From the NCBI GenBank assembly GCA_914767715.1, contig OU612075.1, positions 11,534,001 through 11,598,000 on the forward strand: 64,000 bases of DNA, written 5' to 3'. A program made the position numbers and the translations under genes. The notes under the pieces are model-generated. The model was given only the letters and a program-made list of their open reading frames with translations. It was not told where the DNA came from and made no database searches. The stretch's first letter is position 1, and each line of letters begins with the position of its first letter. Shown here one piece after another: positions 40,401 to 53,700 of the stretch. This stretch comes from Membranipora membranacea. Lineage: Eukaryota > Bryozoa > Gymnolaemata > Cheilostomatida > Membraniporidae.

Positions 40401-43347
40401 GTAGTATGAGAATTTAAACTAGGATGCACTATAATATGGTTTGTAGACATAATGAGCATAATGTGTCCTTTGTGTGTACTAGTCATACAGACAAGTTATG
40501 CTACTGTTCAATATTATGCTTTGTGTAGTGATCACTTGGCTTTTTTCTCTTCCGTAATATTTGGGTTCTTGCTGGTAAAAATGTGTAGCTGTTGGGGTAT
40601 GAGCATATGTACATTACCATTGTACTATCCTCATCAGTTATCAGATACTTTAAACATTTATTTACAATACTATCCTAGTTAACATACCTTGATTGGGCAG
40701 CTATCTGTGTATAGCATTATGTGATGGAAGCACATAGTTCAAACTATGGATCTTGGAACTATTATAACTCCATAACTATGAAGCTAGGAAACTCTGAAAG
40801 CCATGAGACTTTGGAAACTCTGAAAACCTATGAAACTATAATTTTAAATTACTCAATGTGTTTTAGATTTATGGGGATGATTATACACACAGCGGAAGAT
40901 GAGTTTGTAGCTCATGTGTTTCACTGTGAGCCCTCAGCTGGAGGTCTGTGTAAAATCATTGAGGCTGCGTGCAAGGTAAGTTAATATAAGCTAGAGTTAA
41001 GTTCAGCTAGTTTTGATGCGACTTAATGTTAGCTACAACTAATTTTAGCTAGCTAACATGGGAGTTTATATGAAGTAAAGAGGTTGAGTAATGTCAGCTA
41101 GCCACAAGGTACACACAGTCCTAAGAGTCTGATTACGGTATAAATTTATATCCAGTGGTATTTTTTGAGGTCATTATATGGACACGCGGAGACAAAGCTG
41201 AGGTGCGAAAGATCTATTGATATATTAGCTCTGCCCATGACCTTTAACAGACCCTTGAACATGAATTAATTCCTCTTTTTTTTTAGCTGAGATATCAGAA
41301 GTTATTGGACTCGATGCCAGAAGGCAGCGTACCGGATGGTAAACCCAGTCCTACTACTACAGGCAATAAGGTAAGAAATCACAATAACAAATATACTTAT
41401 AGCCATCGGTGTGCCTGTAAAAGACTAATTGTGTACGGTTCAAGATGCTAGACAACTCTTTTCCGAAAATTTGTGTCACTTTGCCATAGAATATAGCGTT
41501 GATATAAAAAAGAAACATTCAAGGGCAATTACAGTCAGTATGAACATTGGGAACTTTAGTGATAGGTTCTGAATATAGTTAGAAAATGTTATTCTCATCT
41601 TGAGAACTCACTCACCAAAGGGATCAACTCAATCTCTCTTTTAATATAAAAAAAGCTACTAACACAATCTTGCTGAACGTTTCATCAATTTCATATCCAT
41701 CAATACATGTGGCATATATTGCATTGATTCCCAGAGGGTTTGCTACATGATATACCAATTTACAATCAAATTAAACAACGTTCCTCCAAATTCTTAGTAC
41801 AAGGACTAAATATATTGCACTATTTTCACCATAAGCAGTTGATTTTACTAATTGTCTCACATATGTGGTTATTCTGTGTTAGAATGCCCCCTTCCTCTTA
41901 GACGTGGCAAAGATACGCACTCTTAATTATGTAGCATGAGCATTTGAGAAATGCAAAATATGCCTTGATTTTCTGTTTTGGTCTCAATTGTTAAGTTTGT
42001 CTGCTTGCATCTATCTTTTAGTAATCACAAAAATCTAAGCATTACTAGGCTAAGGCCAAACCTGTGTTAGAATGTATAAAACCTATGATAAAATGACTCA
42101 CAATGGCCGCATAATCATAATAAGTGATCGATCACATTAACAGTGTTGAGAGTGATAGCTTTACTCTCTTGCTATAAATACATGTGCATTATCTTGGCTT
42201 TATTTGTAGATTTTAGCTTTCTTTAGAAGCCTAACATGATTGGAGATGAAATTACTATAATATATTTGGTACATTAAAGTCTTTGTACAGCTTGATTGCT
42301 ATTGTCATTGTAATGTTGTTGTTCCCCCTCATTCCAATTTACATATAATATATTATATATAATATTAGTATGTATGTGTTCTGAGATGTTTAGTTTAGCC
42401 GAGTCAAAGACAAACCCCTGTGTTCAAATAGCTCAATATTCATCATAACTAGCCCTACATATAACTGCCTCGCAATTCAAAGTTGAATTTCACAAATTTT
42501 GAATGAATATTCTCGATGATAGAATTAAGTTTCAAAACCGGACTATGGTACCAAACCAGGTTTGAAGTGTGGGTTATGTCACTGGAAAATTTTCAATCTT
42601 TCTTGTATTTTTCACGTGTTAGTGCAGAATCCCAGAGCATGTTTAGTTGTTTTGATATTTTGTATTGTGAGTTATAAGTTTGATCTTTGCACAGTTTTGT
42701 GATCATTTGTCAGACGATAAAAGCTATAATTGAATACTAGAAATGTGAAATAATTTTGGCTTTACTTGTCAGCACTAGCAACCCCCAATATATGTAAGTT
42801 TTATTTTAAGCTATTAGATGATGAGCGGTTGATTTGCTTTATTTTCGATTTTATTGATTTGATCAGTCCAATTTGCTGAGCCTAACTACTAACTCAGAAT
42901 AGGCGTGCTGAGTGTGGATTATCGGGTTCTGTAGTGATTTGACTCCCAGAATCACTATTAGGTATTATTAAGTATTGAATGAGTGAACCATTTAGGAGAG
43001 GTATTGTCAATTTGAATGACAAAAACTGGGACGGTTTTGAACGCTGGGTGATGTGAATTTTGTTCTTGACTGTATTTCATCAATCAAAGAAGCGCAACTT
43101 GAACATCTCATCGGGCAGGGTGGGGAGATTTTGACACAAAGGCACAATCTCACATCGTCATAAGAGATTTTAGAATTTGGTGACAAAGAATGCACAAATT
43201 TGGGAGAATGAAAAAAAACTGATGAAAAATGGCATCAATTGTTATTAATTTTGCCAGTTCTTATGTTTGGATTTCTTGTATTTATAGACAATCCAACAGA
43301 CTGTGATGAATTTATTTACAAGAGTATGGCCTGGAAAGAAGTCCTGA
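31461..43347 (+). CDS. APBB: FE65-type adaptor (amyloid precursor protein-binding family B), WW + two PTB domains, 12 exons
   Basis: Exons: 31461-31618, 32873-33056, 33809-33937, 34326-34405, 34791-34989, 36535-36662, 38691-38908, 39246-39381, 40022-40159, 40867-40975, 41287-41370, 43288-43347; one frame of 540 codons. FE65 proteins bind APP-family cytoplasmic tails through PTB2 and nuclear or receptor partners through PTB1. Seen here: an acidic, Ser-rich N terminus; a WW domain (about 120-150, LPLGWKK...AYYWHVRTGT); PTB1 (about 198-343, FSVHSIGWVPL, IHTIRVWGVGSQNS, CHVFRCEVPAKQIA); PTB2 (about 378-500, CHYVGTVPVHKPSGMDVI, RFLTFFGISAHDVKFMG, FVAHVFHCEPSAG); a short tail ending VWPGKKS. An in-frame TGA at 31401-31403 in the presumed first exon fixes the start. 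The last exon is short and was chosen by phase, splice sites and resemblance to the basic FE65 tail. The second WW tryptophan is Arg. Confidence 0.95.
31760..31774 (+). repeat. poly-G tract
   Basis: About fifteen consecutive G residues in FE65 intron 1. Confidence 0.9.
32415..32525 (-). repeat. dispersed GCTAGC repeat, copy 3 (FE65 intron 1)
   Basis: On the minus strand it reads TTAGCTACTTTTG, ATGTTAGCTAGCAAAAATTT, TCACTAGTTAAGGAG and TTATAAAGAG, then GGGGTCAAGTAA, the same order of words as the copies in UXS1 intron 7 and FE65 intron 10. Confidence 0.55.
33311..33438 (+). repeat. ATGCT/ATGATAT palindromic tandem array flanked by 15-bp direct repeats
   Basis: GATAGCAAAATCACT occurs at 33311-33325 and again at 33424-33438. 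Between them is an array of GCTAT/GATAT units (about 33332-33408) whose centre is an exact inverted repeat. It lies in FE65 intron 2. Confidence 0.75.
36951..37215. repeat. possible dispersed inverted-repeat element rich in GTTGCAAC words
   Basis: GCGTTTACATTGAGGCAA and TTGCACCAGTGTAAATGC are imperfect reverse complements, with many GTTGC/GCAAC words around them. No terminal duplication could be placed. It sits just 5' of the intronic LINE fragment. Confidence 0.3.
37265..38343 (+). mobile_element. frameshifted non-LTR retrotransposon (LINE) fragment inside FE65 intron 6
   Basis: The segment begins in the RT palm with DFSKAYDCVNHNIL, then NVGVPQGSKIAPTLF, and the YADDT box is only readable after a frame change near 37548. 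A second open block (NDWCFNNHMVININKSHF ... LLGFIINDRLTWHDHV) continues to about 37918; a third, in another frame, runs 38001-38343 and ends FSDYLFRHLD-stop. At least two frameshifts and the missing 5' part make it inactive. It is in the host gene's sense orientation. Confidence 0.85.
40988..41105 (+). repeat. dispersed GCTAGC repeat, copy 4 (FE65 intron 10)
   Basis: AAGCTAGAGTTAAGTTCAGC, TTAGCTAGCTAACATGGGAG, TTTATATGAAGTAAAGAGG and TTGAGTAATGTCAGCTAGCC follow the same order as copy 1 at 5912-6020. Confidence 0.6.
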
Positions 43348-44781
43348 TACAGTCACAACAATCTATTGGCTCTCTCATACTAGCCATTATATCAATACCT
43401 ACCAACATCACAGTGTTCTCTCCAACTATGAATGGACCCGGGCAGGTCATCTACATACAGTACTGGCTATAGGCTCCGCCACGCCATCACAAACACAACA
43501 GACATTTTTCGACATGGTGCATTATATTTGTAGGCCTTGCCTTAGCCTGTCTTGATAAGCTTTTTTGTGGGGGGGGGGCAGCGTCATCTTATGTCCATAC
43601 AGCCTAGTAATGTTTCAATACTAACAGGGACAACAACAAAGCTTTTCAAGACAGGATAGCCTTGAACCATTGCTAAGCTGTATGGACAGCAGACAATGCT
43701 ATCAACTTCCGTAAGACTGGCTGCGCTTGAATTGCTGTAGGTGGTTGGTCATTCCAAACCCCCGTAGTATTTTTAAGTAAGTTATCATGATTTCTTTATA
43801 TACATATTTATTTCTATGTGCTTGCAGCCCTTCCCTATATAACATATCTTCCTTTCTGATAAATTTTTTATAATGATTGATCACCTGACAGACTTTATAA
43901 TGGTCTGCTGAATTGAATTAATAAGTCATTTCATCACCTCTCTGTTTGGTTAGGCAAATCTCTGTATTTGAAAAGAGTTTTTTGTTATCAGTTAAGTTAT
44001 ATGTTAAATGTCTGTAATACTACTATTCTATATCACCAATTTTTGTATGTGCTCATATCAGTAATTCACAACTCACTCTCAATCAGGCTTTTAATTCTTT
44101 TTGCCATGATAATCCTGCTACTCAGTACTCATGTATTTAGTATCCTAATTTAGCTTCAATTTATTTGTGTAATTATCATTTAATACTTCACTTGGTAGTC
44201 CTACTTATTTAATTTTAAAAACTATACTCCTCTTTGTATTTTTGTGCATAAGGTATTTTCCCTGTTTTCAGGAATCGCTCTTTCTGAATTTTAGGCCGTG
44301 GAGCTTGGTCAAAGGGTCGTTAAAAATACACCAATAGTACTATATAACAGCGTAAGAAAACTTTAATATTGTCTAGAAATATTTTGTGGACGACTTTACT
44401 GGAATTGAGAGATAGCAACCTTGTATAGCCTCACCTTAATTCATACCATTCATATTTCAATATCATCTGATTTCCAAATAAGGAGCCAATGAGTTAGCTA
44501 TCATCGCTCTGATTCATTCATATCCTCAACTTGTTTCAGCTTTCTAAACTCTTAGCTTTCACCATTTCTTTTGTTGAGCTTTTGTCATTCTATTGTTATC
44601 CACAAAAATAGGTGGTGCGCTGCTGTAGGGGTTAAAACCACTTGCCTGTTCCTGCAATCTTCAGTTCGATCTTAGTGCTCAGTGGGTGAGCAGTCGAAAC
44701 TGATAAGTGTTTTTGGGAAGGTGTCAGCTGCTTGGAAGTTTATTATACCATCTAGTCGGGTTGCAAGGATTATCTTCAGCC
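43348..44781. other. intergenic spacer between FE65 and the IgGFc-binding-module gene
   Basis: It contains the FE65 3' UTR and the promoter of the next gene. I see no exon, and no confident TATA box or polyadenylation signal. Confidence 0.5.
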
Positions 44782-47700
44782 ATGGATTATTTCCATCTGG
44801 CTTTAACATGCCTGTTGTTTGCTTCAACCGCAGCAGAAAGTAAGTGTTTTTACACAACATGATACACATTTTAAAAATTTCATTTCAGTAATTTCTTCTT
44901 CCAACGTCAAAAATCTCCATATTGGAGATTTTCGGATGCTAGTACCTGATTTAGCACCGTGTCTTGTATTCATATGATCTGTTGTATTTATAATTTGGTT
45001 ATATACGACTTTTTTCTGCTTGTTGCCTTCATTTCTGTATTTTCATCCTTTGTAGTTGATCACAACTATGTATCCAATGCTGGTACTGAGTTCTACCTGA
45101 TGTTCATGCCCAACATCATCGAGCAGCAACTGGCACAAGATGAGCAGTTGGCCTTCATTGTCAGCAATCCAGACTTCTCCTTGCACGCTAACATCACGGT
45201 AAGTAACTTGTCCCGATGGGCGTTGCTAGTTACATTGCTATAAAGTGGCTATAGTGGTTGCATTGCTATATAGTGGTATTACTATAGCCATATTACCATA
45301 GCTATATAGCTACTATTACCGATCTATATTTCTGCATAATTTTATTGCTAGCTGGTAGTTGAATTGCAGATTTTGGCAATGTGAAGGTTATGCCAGTATC
45401 ACTTCATTTTATATGTTGGATGTTTATTGATTGCTATTGCTAATTCTGTCTTGTCAATTTGCAGATTACCATGCCAAAGCTGAACAGCAGCTTTGAAATG
45501 CATGAATATATCGCTCCCAAGGACTCGGTTGAGATTTTGCTACCCAAGGAAGTCATGCACAACAACGCAGGGCTGGGAGATTACGGACTCTATATCACAT
45601 CGGATCATCCAGTCACTGTCGTTGGTCAGTATTTTAACTTTATAGTAACATAATTATTTGTGGTTATACTAAATAAGCATGTGATATGGCCTGTAAATCT
45701 TAAACTATTCAATTTTTAGATCAGAGCCCGAACGGCTTTTCAAAACTCATCATTATATTTTGTAATGTTGCCTCGGCTTTACTTTGCAAGCAACTTGCTG
45801 TCAAGTGTTTTCTATTTGAGATTGTATTTTGCATTCAACCATATATTCATCATTGCAGGAGTGAACAGACAACCATTTTCAATGGACTCTTTCCTGGCTC
45901 TGCCACGCAACTCTCTTGGTATCGGATACATCGGCGCTTCATACACCGCTAATATCAGATCACAGATTGGCATTGTGGCTACACTCGACGACACAAAAAT
46001 CAGGATCACACTCCCCTCGAGGAACTCTGAGCCAGACTTCGCTGTCACTGTCGAGCATAATGGTTAGCAAAGCATATGCTACTTATACTGGTTATACTGC
46101 TCGTGTTTGCAAAAATAATCCTTGAGATTTGCCTGTGTTGAGCTGAAAGTAGTGCTTCGCACTCTATACTTGGATGTGGTTATTGCTATTGAGCTGGTGT
46201 GATCTAGATTCTTTGGGCCATTGAGGTTAAAAAAAACGAAAATAATATTGAAACTTCCACTGTTTTTGTAATCAACAATATTTCATCACATCGCATTTTC
46301 ATCGCAGGCATCTTCTATTCTAATGCTGAGGGAGCTGAGGACCATTTTGACATTGTTCTGAATAAGCACAGTACATACCTGCTCACATCTAAGGGTGACC
46401 TGACTGGAGCACAGATTCGGGCTAGCAAGAGGGTCAGCGTGTTTGGTGGTAACGTCAGGGCAAAGGTCGATGGGAAGTAAGTGGTCTCTCTGTGTTTTTA
46501 TAGTGGTAGTCAAAAAATTTTATAGGAAATTGAAAACAATCGTCGACCAATAACAGAAAATTGTGTAATTCGAAGTGCATTGCAATGGCTGTGGTCACTA
46601 AACGCACCGTATCTTGACTGTCATCCAGAATCATTTTTGAGTGAACGAACCAGAAAACTGAGAATGGGATATTCGCTAATCAAAACCAACCAAAACTAAT
46701 CAAATGAAACCTATGTGCTACAGATCAAGAGATCACTTGGTGGAGCAGTTGTTGCCCGTGTTCTCATGGCAGCAGAGTTGGTACACAATTCCCACCCCAC
46801 ATAGATATGCTGGAGATCACTACAGAATTCTGTCCAACACTCCTGGAAATCTGGTTAACATCCAGCTGGCAAATGGCACAAACCTACCACAAATGCAAGT
46901 CCCAACTGCTGCAGAATTTGCGGAGGTAGGCTTAAAAAAACACTATTGTAAAATCCTCGGTGACGTTGTTGACTGGACTTGGTTTGGCATGCATTTTGTA
47001 ATGGTCCTCAATTTATATACTGCTTTGATTAAGATTCCGAGCTGGCAATCCTTTAGGTCACAATGACTGATGACCATGACAATGATTGAAATGCTGACAC
47101 TCATTTGGCTAATCTGTTACGAAGTGCTCACATGGTTTGGTATGCACGTTTTTCATCTTGCCCACATTTTGCTCACTGGATCTGCATTATTTTTTTTCTA
47201 GATTGAGATTCCAAGCAGGCAGCCAGCAAGGTTCACTTGTACCCAAAAATGTCTTGTCTATCAAGTGTCCAGCTCTGTGAGATATAAAGGAAATCCAGGC
47301 GACCCCAGTATGTTCCTGGCTTCTAACCCTGAACTTTTCGGCTCTCACAAATACATCCTTCGAGCTCCAGGTATAGTGTTCACACAAATGTAATCGGCTT
47401 TATAGAAGTTTTTGCAGACGAATTGCAGCAATGTTGGCAGACAAATCGAATGCAATGCATATTTTCATATTTGTCTGTTGATATGAAGCCGAAAGTTTTT
47501 TGTTGTCATTATTGATGTATATTTTATATTGCAGTTACAAGCCAAGGAACAGAGTTTGTCAACAACACAGTAGTTATCATGGCCAAGCACCAAGTTCAGC
47601 CCAGATTCTACTATACTGACGGAACAAACTATCCATCAAACATCCAGTGGACCTTCATCAGCGGTTGGGGGTGAGTAATCTTCCTTCTTGTCCGCTTAAA

Positions 47701-50700
47701 TTGTTCACGTTATGATCACTGATCACACAATGTTATTTTGCCAATTCTGATATGTTGTTAAAACTCCCCCTCCCCCTCCCTTGCTCAATTTGGCCAAACC
47801 TTCTTGGTTAAGAATGAAGATTTCATGGTTTCATCATTTTCTTTTCCAGGCTTTATTATGCATACCTACAGCTTCCATTCACCCAGCAGAGCTCAGGAGT
47901 TCAAAGTTCACTGGAGCCAGTTGTTATCCGAACTAGCTCAGGAGACCATCCTTTTGTTCTGTGGCTGCATGGCATGGGTGACAGGGAGAGTTATGCACAT
48001 CCGCTCGGATTTCACATCGAGAGCCCTGAGGTAGGACTATGCAATACTTCCCCTCTTGCCAATCTCTATGCTGGCTAATTTGGCCCGCAGACTTGCAATG
48101 TTCCCAAATGCATATGCAAATTGAAGTAACCCACAAAAAACCAATGCAACGACCCGATTATTTCGTATTGTAGTGTATGCAGACCAACAGAGCAGTTGTG
48201 GTTCCAGGAGATGGTATTGATAATGATTGTGATGATCTGATTGATGAGGAAGCTTACGATGGAATTGACAATGATGGCGATGGGCTCATTGATGAGGATA
48301 TCGGCAGTAAGTTTGTAGTGTGTTGTAGCTTGTGGAATATTTAGGAACTTTATGAACTTTATGAACTTTATGAACAATGAGTTGAAAAGATGTTGCTCAA
48401 TTTTCTTGTTGATGCACACTTAAAACATTGAATTATGGAAGATCTTGGGCCTGGGTTGTTATGCAATCTTTTTTTATGGTCTGCTTTAAACCAGAGATCT
48501 GTTTTTACAGCCGAAAACCTGAAGCTTTCTTCGGGACGAGAGTTTCTGATAATGTTCATGGAGAACCGAGTTGATTTCCCAGTCTTTCCTCCAATGGAGC
48601 TCTTTGTTGCTGGCCGCGACACCAACCAGATCCCACCTACAAACATAACATTGTCCTACCCAACAACTAATGGAACCAGACAGACCATCCATATGCATGT
48701 ATTCCCACGTGAGGTGCACAAGATCGAATTCAACCACACAATTATGCAGGTGAGCTTTTATATGAACTTCGTCTTGGCTTTTAGCATTTAACCCTTCAAT
48801 TATATGGTGAACAATTTGACTCAAATATTGATGATTTGGTTGTTGTGAAACAATGAGCTTGCCAAGTTTTGATTCTTGAACTGGACTTGATCTTTTGTTC
48901 TAGGAGGGAACATCACTAGCACACGACAAGGCCATCAGGATAACAGCAGATGATGATCTGGTTGTTTACGGCATCAACAAAGAACAGTACTCTGCTGATG
49001 GATTCCTGGCTCTTCCTGTTAGCACTTTCGGAACGGTAGGTTTCATATTGTATGAGAAACTACAAACATTTAACCATGCATTTTCGAATCTGAAACTAAC
49101 GGAAGCTATGGTGATTAACAAAGGTTGTAACGTGAGCTGAATTAATGTCACATATTTTTACAGGATTATTTTGCAGTCAGTTACTTCCCAGCCACCACTG
49201 GTACAGAGTTTGCTGTTGTCGCCAACCAAAGCGACACAGATGTGACCATCACATTCCCTGCACTGTCTCATAGTGGTGAGGAGATCGCTGTAGTTTACAA
49301 CGGTACCACATACAGTAACGGCGACCACTTCCAGGTGTGTTGATGAAATGATTTCTAATTTTGAGACCTGCTGTTTTCTTACTATCCTTGTTTTCTAAAA
49401 CTTTAATAATGTAGTATTGTAGTCGCCAGTAAGGAGATCAAATTCTTGTTTACAGGTCAGGATGCAAGCTTTGGACACTCTTCAGATACAAGATGAAAGT
49501 GGAGATTTGTCTGGAACCAGAATTACTGCTAATCATCCTGTTGGTGTATACTCTGGTAGGTTAAATTGTTGGTACTGTAGATTTATATTAGCTCGCTTCA
49601 ACAGGCTTGCGCATGACATTCTTGGCAAGATTGGCTGACCGCATTTGCACTGCATGGATGGAGTACGCTCGGACATGGTCAACAGGGCAAGCAAAAAGAG
49701 ATTCATTTTAGTTGTGTTTGGCCCCAATGTTCATATTGCAGGGTAAGGTCCTCCACATGAATTCCTCCTCTAGGCCTGCCTTGTTCGGATGTTATCCTAC
49801 ATCAGCTTCTTTACTGATATTTTTATCTGTCTGCAGGCAACATCAGAACATTTGTGACCTATGACAATAGAACCACATCCGGCAGTCGAGACCATCTTGT
49901 GGAGCAGATCCCACCTTTATCCTCGTACGGACGCAAGTTTGCTATGTTGACCACTCCAGATAGATCAGTTGGAGACTTATACAAATTTGTCGCTTCGGAA
50001 GAAGACACCCGTAAGTTCAGGATTTTGACATCCCTGTACGAATTTTTTTATTTTGCTAGTAAGCCACTTCATATTGAAGCACTGATCAAGACTAGACACT
50101 GCACACAATATTTGCACTCGAGGGTTACATGCAAATACAATTATTTTTGTAGATGTCCATGTTTGCAAGAAGTTCAATGATAATCCCACCGTGCTCTGCA
50201 ACGATATAACCCTCGCATGTGCCGGGTGTCACGAGGATTTGAGCGAGTTTGTATCTGATCAGACCTTCTATGTAGAGAGTGACAAGCCAATCATGGTTGT
50301 TCACGTGGCTCGCAGTCAATCATCCAGATCTGAGGTAGGTCAAGAGCGAGTTTAATGGCATGGGATGATTGATTAGTGAAAAATGCAATCTGTAGTGCAA
50401 CATCGTGTTTTGTGTGATTGTGTGTTTTGTGTGATTGACCATATCCATATTGCCACATCTAATTGACACTATATAATTGTATTGCAGCTCGCAGATCCAG
50501 TCCTCATGTTGATTCCTCCATGTGAGCAGTACAGCAAAGATTACACCTTTCTGACTCCATCCATCTCTAACCCGGAGACCAGACAAGACTACCTTTTCCA
50601 CAGTCTGATGGTCATCGTTGCTGCTGAGCACACAGAAGGTTTACGTGTCGACAACAATGCTACATCATTTAGCGGCGTCGAATGGCACCCAATCCCAGAC

Positions 50701-53700
50701 CCTAACAACACCCATCATCTGGTAGGATATTCCTTGGCTGTTCATTGTAGTGCACTATAATTATAGTGCTACACAGATGGATGTTTCAAATGGAAATTTG
50801 TGAAATTTGTAGAATAGCTCAAGATTAATCTTCATCTTTATCGCTACCAATGAAAGCTATTATCATATCAGCAAATACAACAAGATATGGGTGAAAAGCC
50901 ATGGAGAGAAGCATGTGTGTACTAGTTACTAGTTTACTGATATTATTCACAGCATTATTACATATTCATATTCCTTGATTATTTTCTCAGGTTTCTGGAT
51001 CTATAAGACTTCCATTCGCCTTGCACACTCTGACCCACACCGACCCATCAGTAGTATACACTGGATTCCTATATGGAGTAGCTGACCGAGAGTCTTATGG
51101 GTTCCCGATCGGTCTGAAACTGGATGATCTTCGCTTCTGTGTTCCAACCCCAAGTAATGAATCGAGAGAAGCTTGAGAAACTTTTTCCTATGCAAGTTAC
51201 CATTGCTGTAAATTATTTTGGACTGTATGATATTGAAATACACCATGACTGACTAATATGTTGAGCCATCTGTAGTTGAATCATGTGGATTTGTGATGGA
51301 TTTTTTTTATTGTAGATGTTGTTGGTGACCATAAAGATAACGATTGCGATGGTTTGATCGATGAAGAAATCTGCGGAAATGCAATCGGTGAGTGCTTTTT
51401 CTGCAGGCTAGCATATTACAGGCAAGGGGCGGAATGATCATAAACCTAATATTTCAGTTGTCACTCTATAGCGCATTTCATAATTAACACCGGCCCAATT
51501 ATTTACAGATGATGACACCGACGGTAGGCTGGATGAGGATTGCCAATATCTACCCAATAACCACACATACCTGGCAGTCTTTATGGAGAACACCGTAGAA
51601 CAACCAGTCGCAAACTTCCCACTTAGACTGTATGGAGCTTCGTACCACACACAAGTACTGAGGGTCTCAACTCCCCGATACTTCTATAATGGTAAGTGCC
51701 CTTGCTGTGTTGCTTATTTTTTGATGATATGAGCCTGCCTGACTATAGCATGCATTAAGAAATAATGGAATAATACCTGGTTAGATATCCGGTATCCTGT
51801 GAATGCAAAAATATGGCATATTTCTTTAGGGTTGTAATCTAGATTACTGTTTCATTTGTAGTTGACCACACTTATGACCGAACCATGCTGATTGACAGTA
51901 ACCACATAATGAACTTTGGATTGAGATCACAGACAAGACAGTTGGGAACTGGTATCAGCACAAAGGGAGTGATCGTCAAGTCGGAGCACCTGCTAGATAT
52001 GTTCGGATCCAATGAGGAGAAATTCTCTCATGACTGCTTCCTCGTTTTACCATCAGAACTTTTGGGTATGCAGAATTACAATTTTGAGGAAATCTTAGGA
52101 GTTCAGTAAAAGAGCAATGCATTCTTGCCAAAGCAATGGCCAAGTAGTTTCAATTTCAAGAACTTGATGATCGGTACACCACATTAATGATTGTTTATTC
52201 TCATACCATAGGCACAGAATACTATACAGTTCACTACTCCCCATCTTACCTGCAGCAAGAATTTGCAATCACTCCATTGGAGAACAACACCCATGTGTTC
52301 GTCCATCTGGACGAAGATCTACCAAACGGGGTAGGTGGCCAAGTGGCAGCATTGAAAATGCATAATTTATTATTAACTATCAGCTATTAACTATCAGCCA
52401 GATTTTAATTTGATTTGTTTAAGGTTCCATTGAAGATGCTGGATGGACATCAAATGAAAATGTTGCTTCTTGATTTTACAGATAACATTTGAAGATGTTG
52501 AGCACTTTGCAGGAGATACTTTTGACTTCTTCCTCAACATTGGCGAGTCAGCACAGATCCAGACTGAGAACCTTAGCCCACATACAGGTCTAACCGGTTC
52601 AAGGGTGACCTCAGACAAGCCCATTGCGGTTTTCTCTGGTAAGCCTAACTAACTTGCCATCTAACAACGCACGATTATTTTTCAAAAGAAAGAAAGTCCT
52701 CATGCAGATTTGCTTCTGAAGACTGAAGTAAACAGTTCATTGCATCACCAATATTGTCTTCCGCTTCCACATTTTTCCCTTTTACTTTAGGAAATGTAAG
52801 AACCATGGTGGACACCCCAAATCAACCATTGAAATCTCGTGACCACTTGGCTGAGCAACTTTTGCCATACAACCACTGGGGCACAGTGTACTACGCACCT
52901 ACATCTCCACTTAGAGATGGTGATATCAGAGATGTGTTCCTGTTCGTATCCAAGTTCAACACAACGGTGAGCAAAATCTCAATCCTCGAAAGAAAAATTT
53001 GTCTAAAAATGCCCTTCTTGTCATGCCGACTTTGCATAAAATTTGGTCAAAGCAGCAGAATCCCAACCTCGCCCTGAAATTTTCTGTTTCACAGCTATCC
53101 ATTCAAGATGACTCTGGATTCACGACCCAGAAGAGCATTGTCGGACAACACAACAACATTGTTTCTCTTGCAAGTGGGGAGGACCGTCACTACAGATTCT
53201 CTGCTCCAATCCCATTTCAGGTAATTATGGCTGTGCTTTTAGTGATGCAGTTTTATCGGCTACTTCCTGCCCATTTCCGCAACAACTTTGGACCTTGTGC
53301 AATGAGGATTTTAATTCCAGTGAGCAAATTGCTTAAAGGAGATGATACCTCTCTTGGTTTGAGCTTGTGTGGTTTTTCCACATGCACAATAATATGGGAG
53401 AATGGAGATAGAGAAACTTGCTAAGAGATGATGCTAATCTTGTTGATCCTTAATACGAATTGTTCTGTTCATATCATAGGTTGTAAGAGTTACCTGGTCA
53501 TGGAGAAAGGGTATCGACTCGATCAGGAAAGGTGACCCATCTATGATGTTGCTTATCCCTGACAACCTGAGGAAGAACAGATACTCATTTGCACTACCTC
53601 TGTACACAGGAGGAGATAATGGTGGAGATTACACCAACGTAGTGCAGCTCGTTGTCTCAAGAACCAAGGTTTGTGGATAATGTGAACGCGATTCTGTTTC

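Noticed and set aside
41881-41940. Alternative last exon for FE65 (acceptor at 41901, stop after ten codons)
   Set aside because: The peptide lacks the basic FE65 tail seen from the exon at 43288; kept only as a remote alternative.
43239-43472. 77-codon open frame starting MLLILPVLMFGFLVF with a hydrophobic start
   Set aside because: It overlaps the final FE65 exon in another frame; the splice acceptor at 43287 and phase fit the FE65 tail better.
44612-44690. tRNA-like stretch with a box-B-like CAGTTCGATCTTAG
   Set aside because: There is no matching box A and the ends cannot pair as an acceptor stem; a SINE head is possible but not supported.
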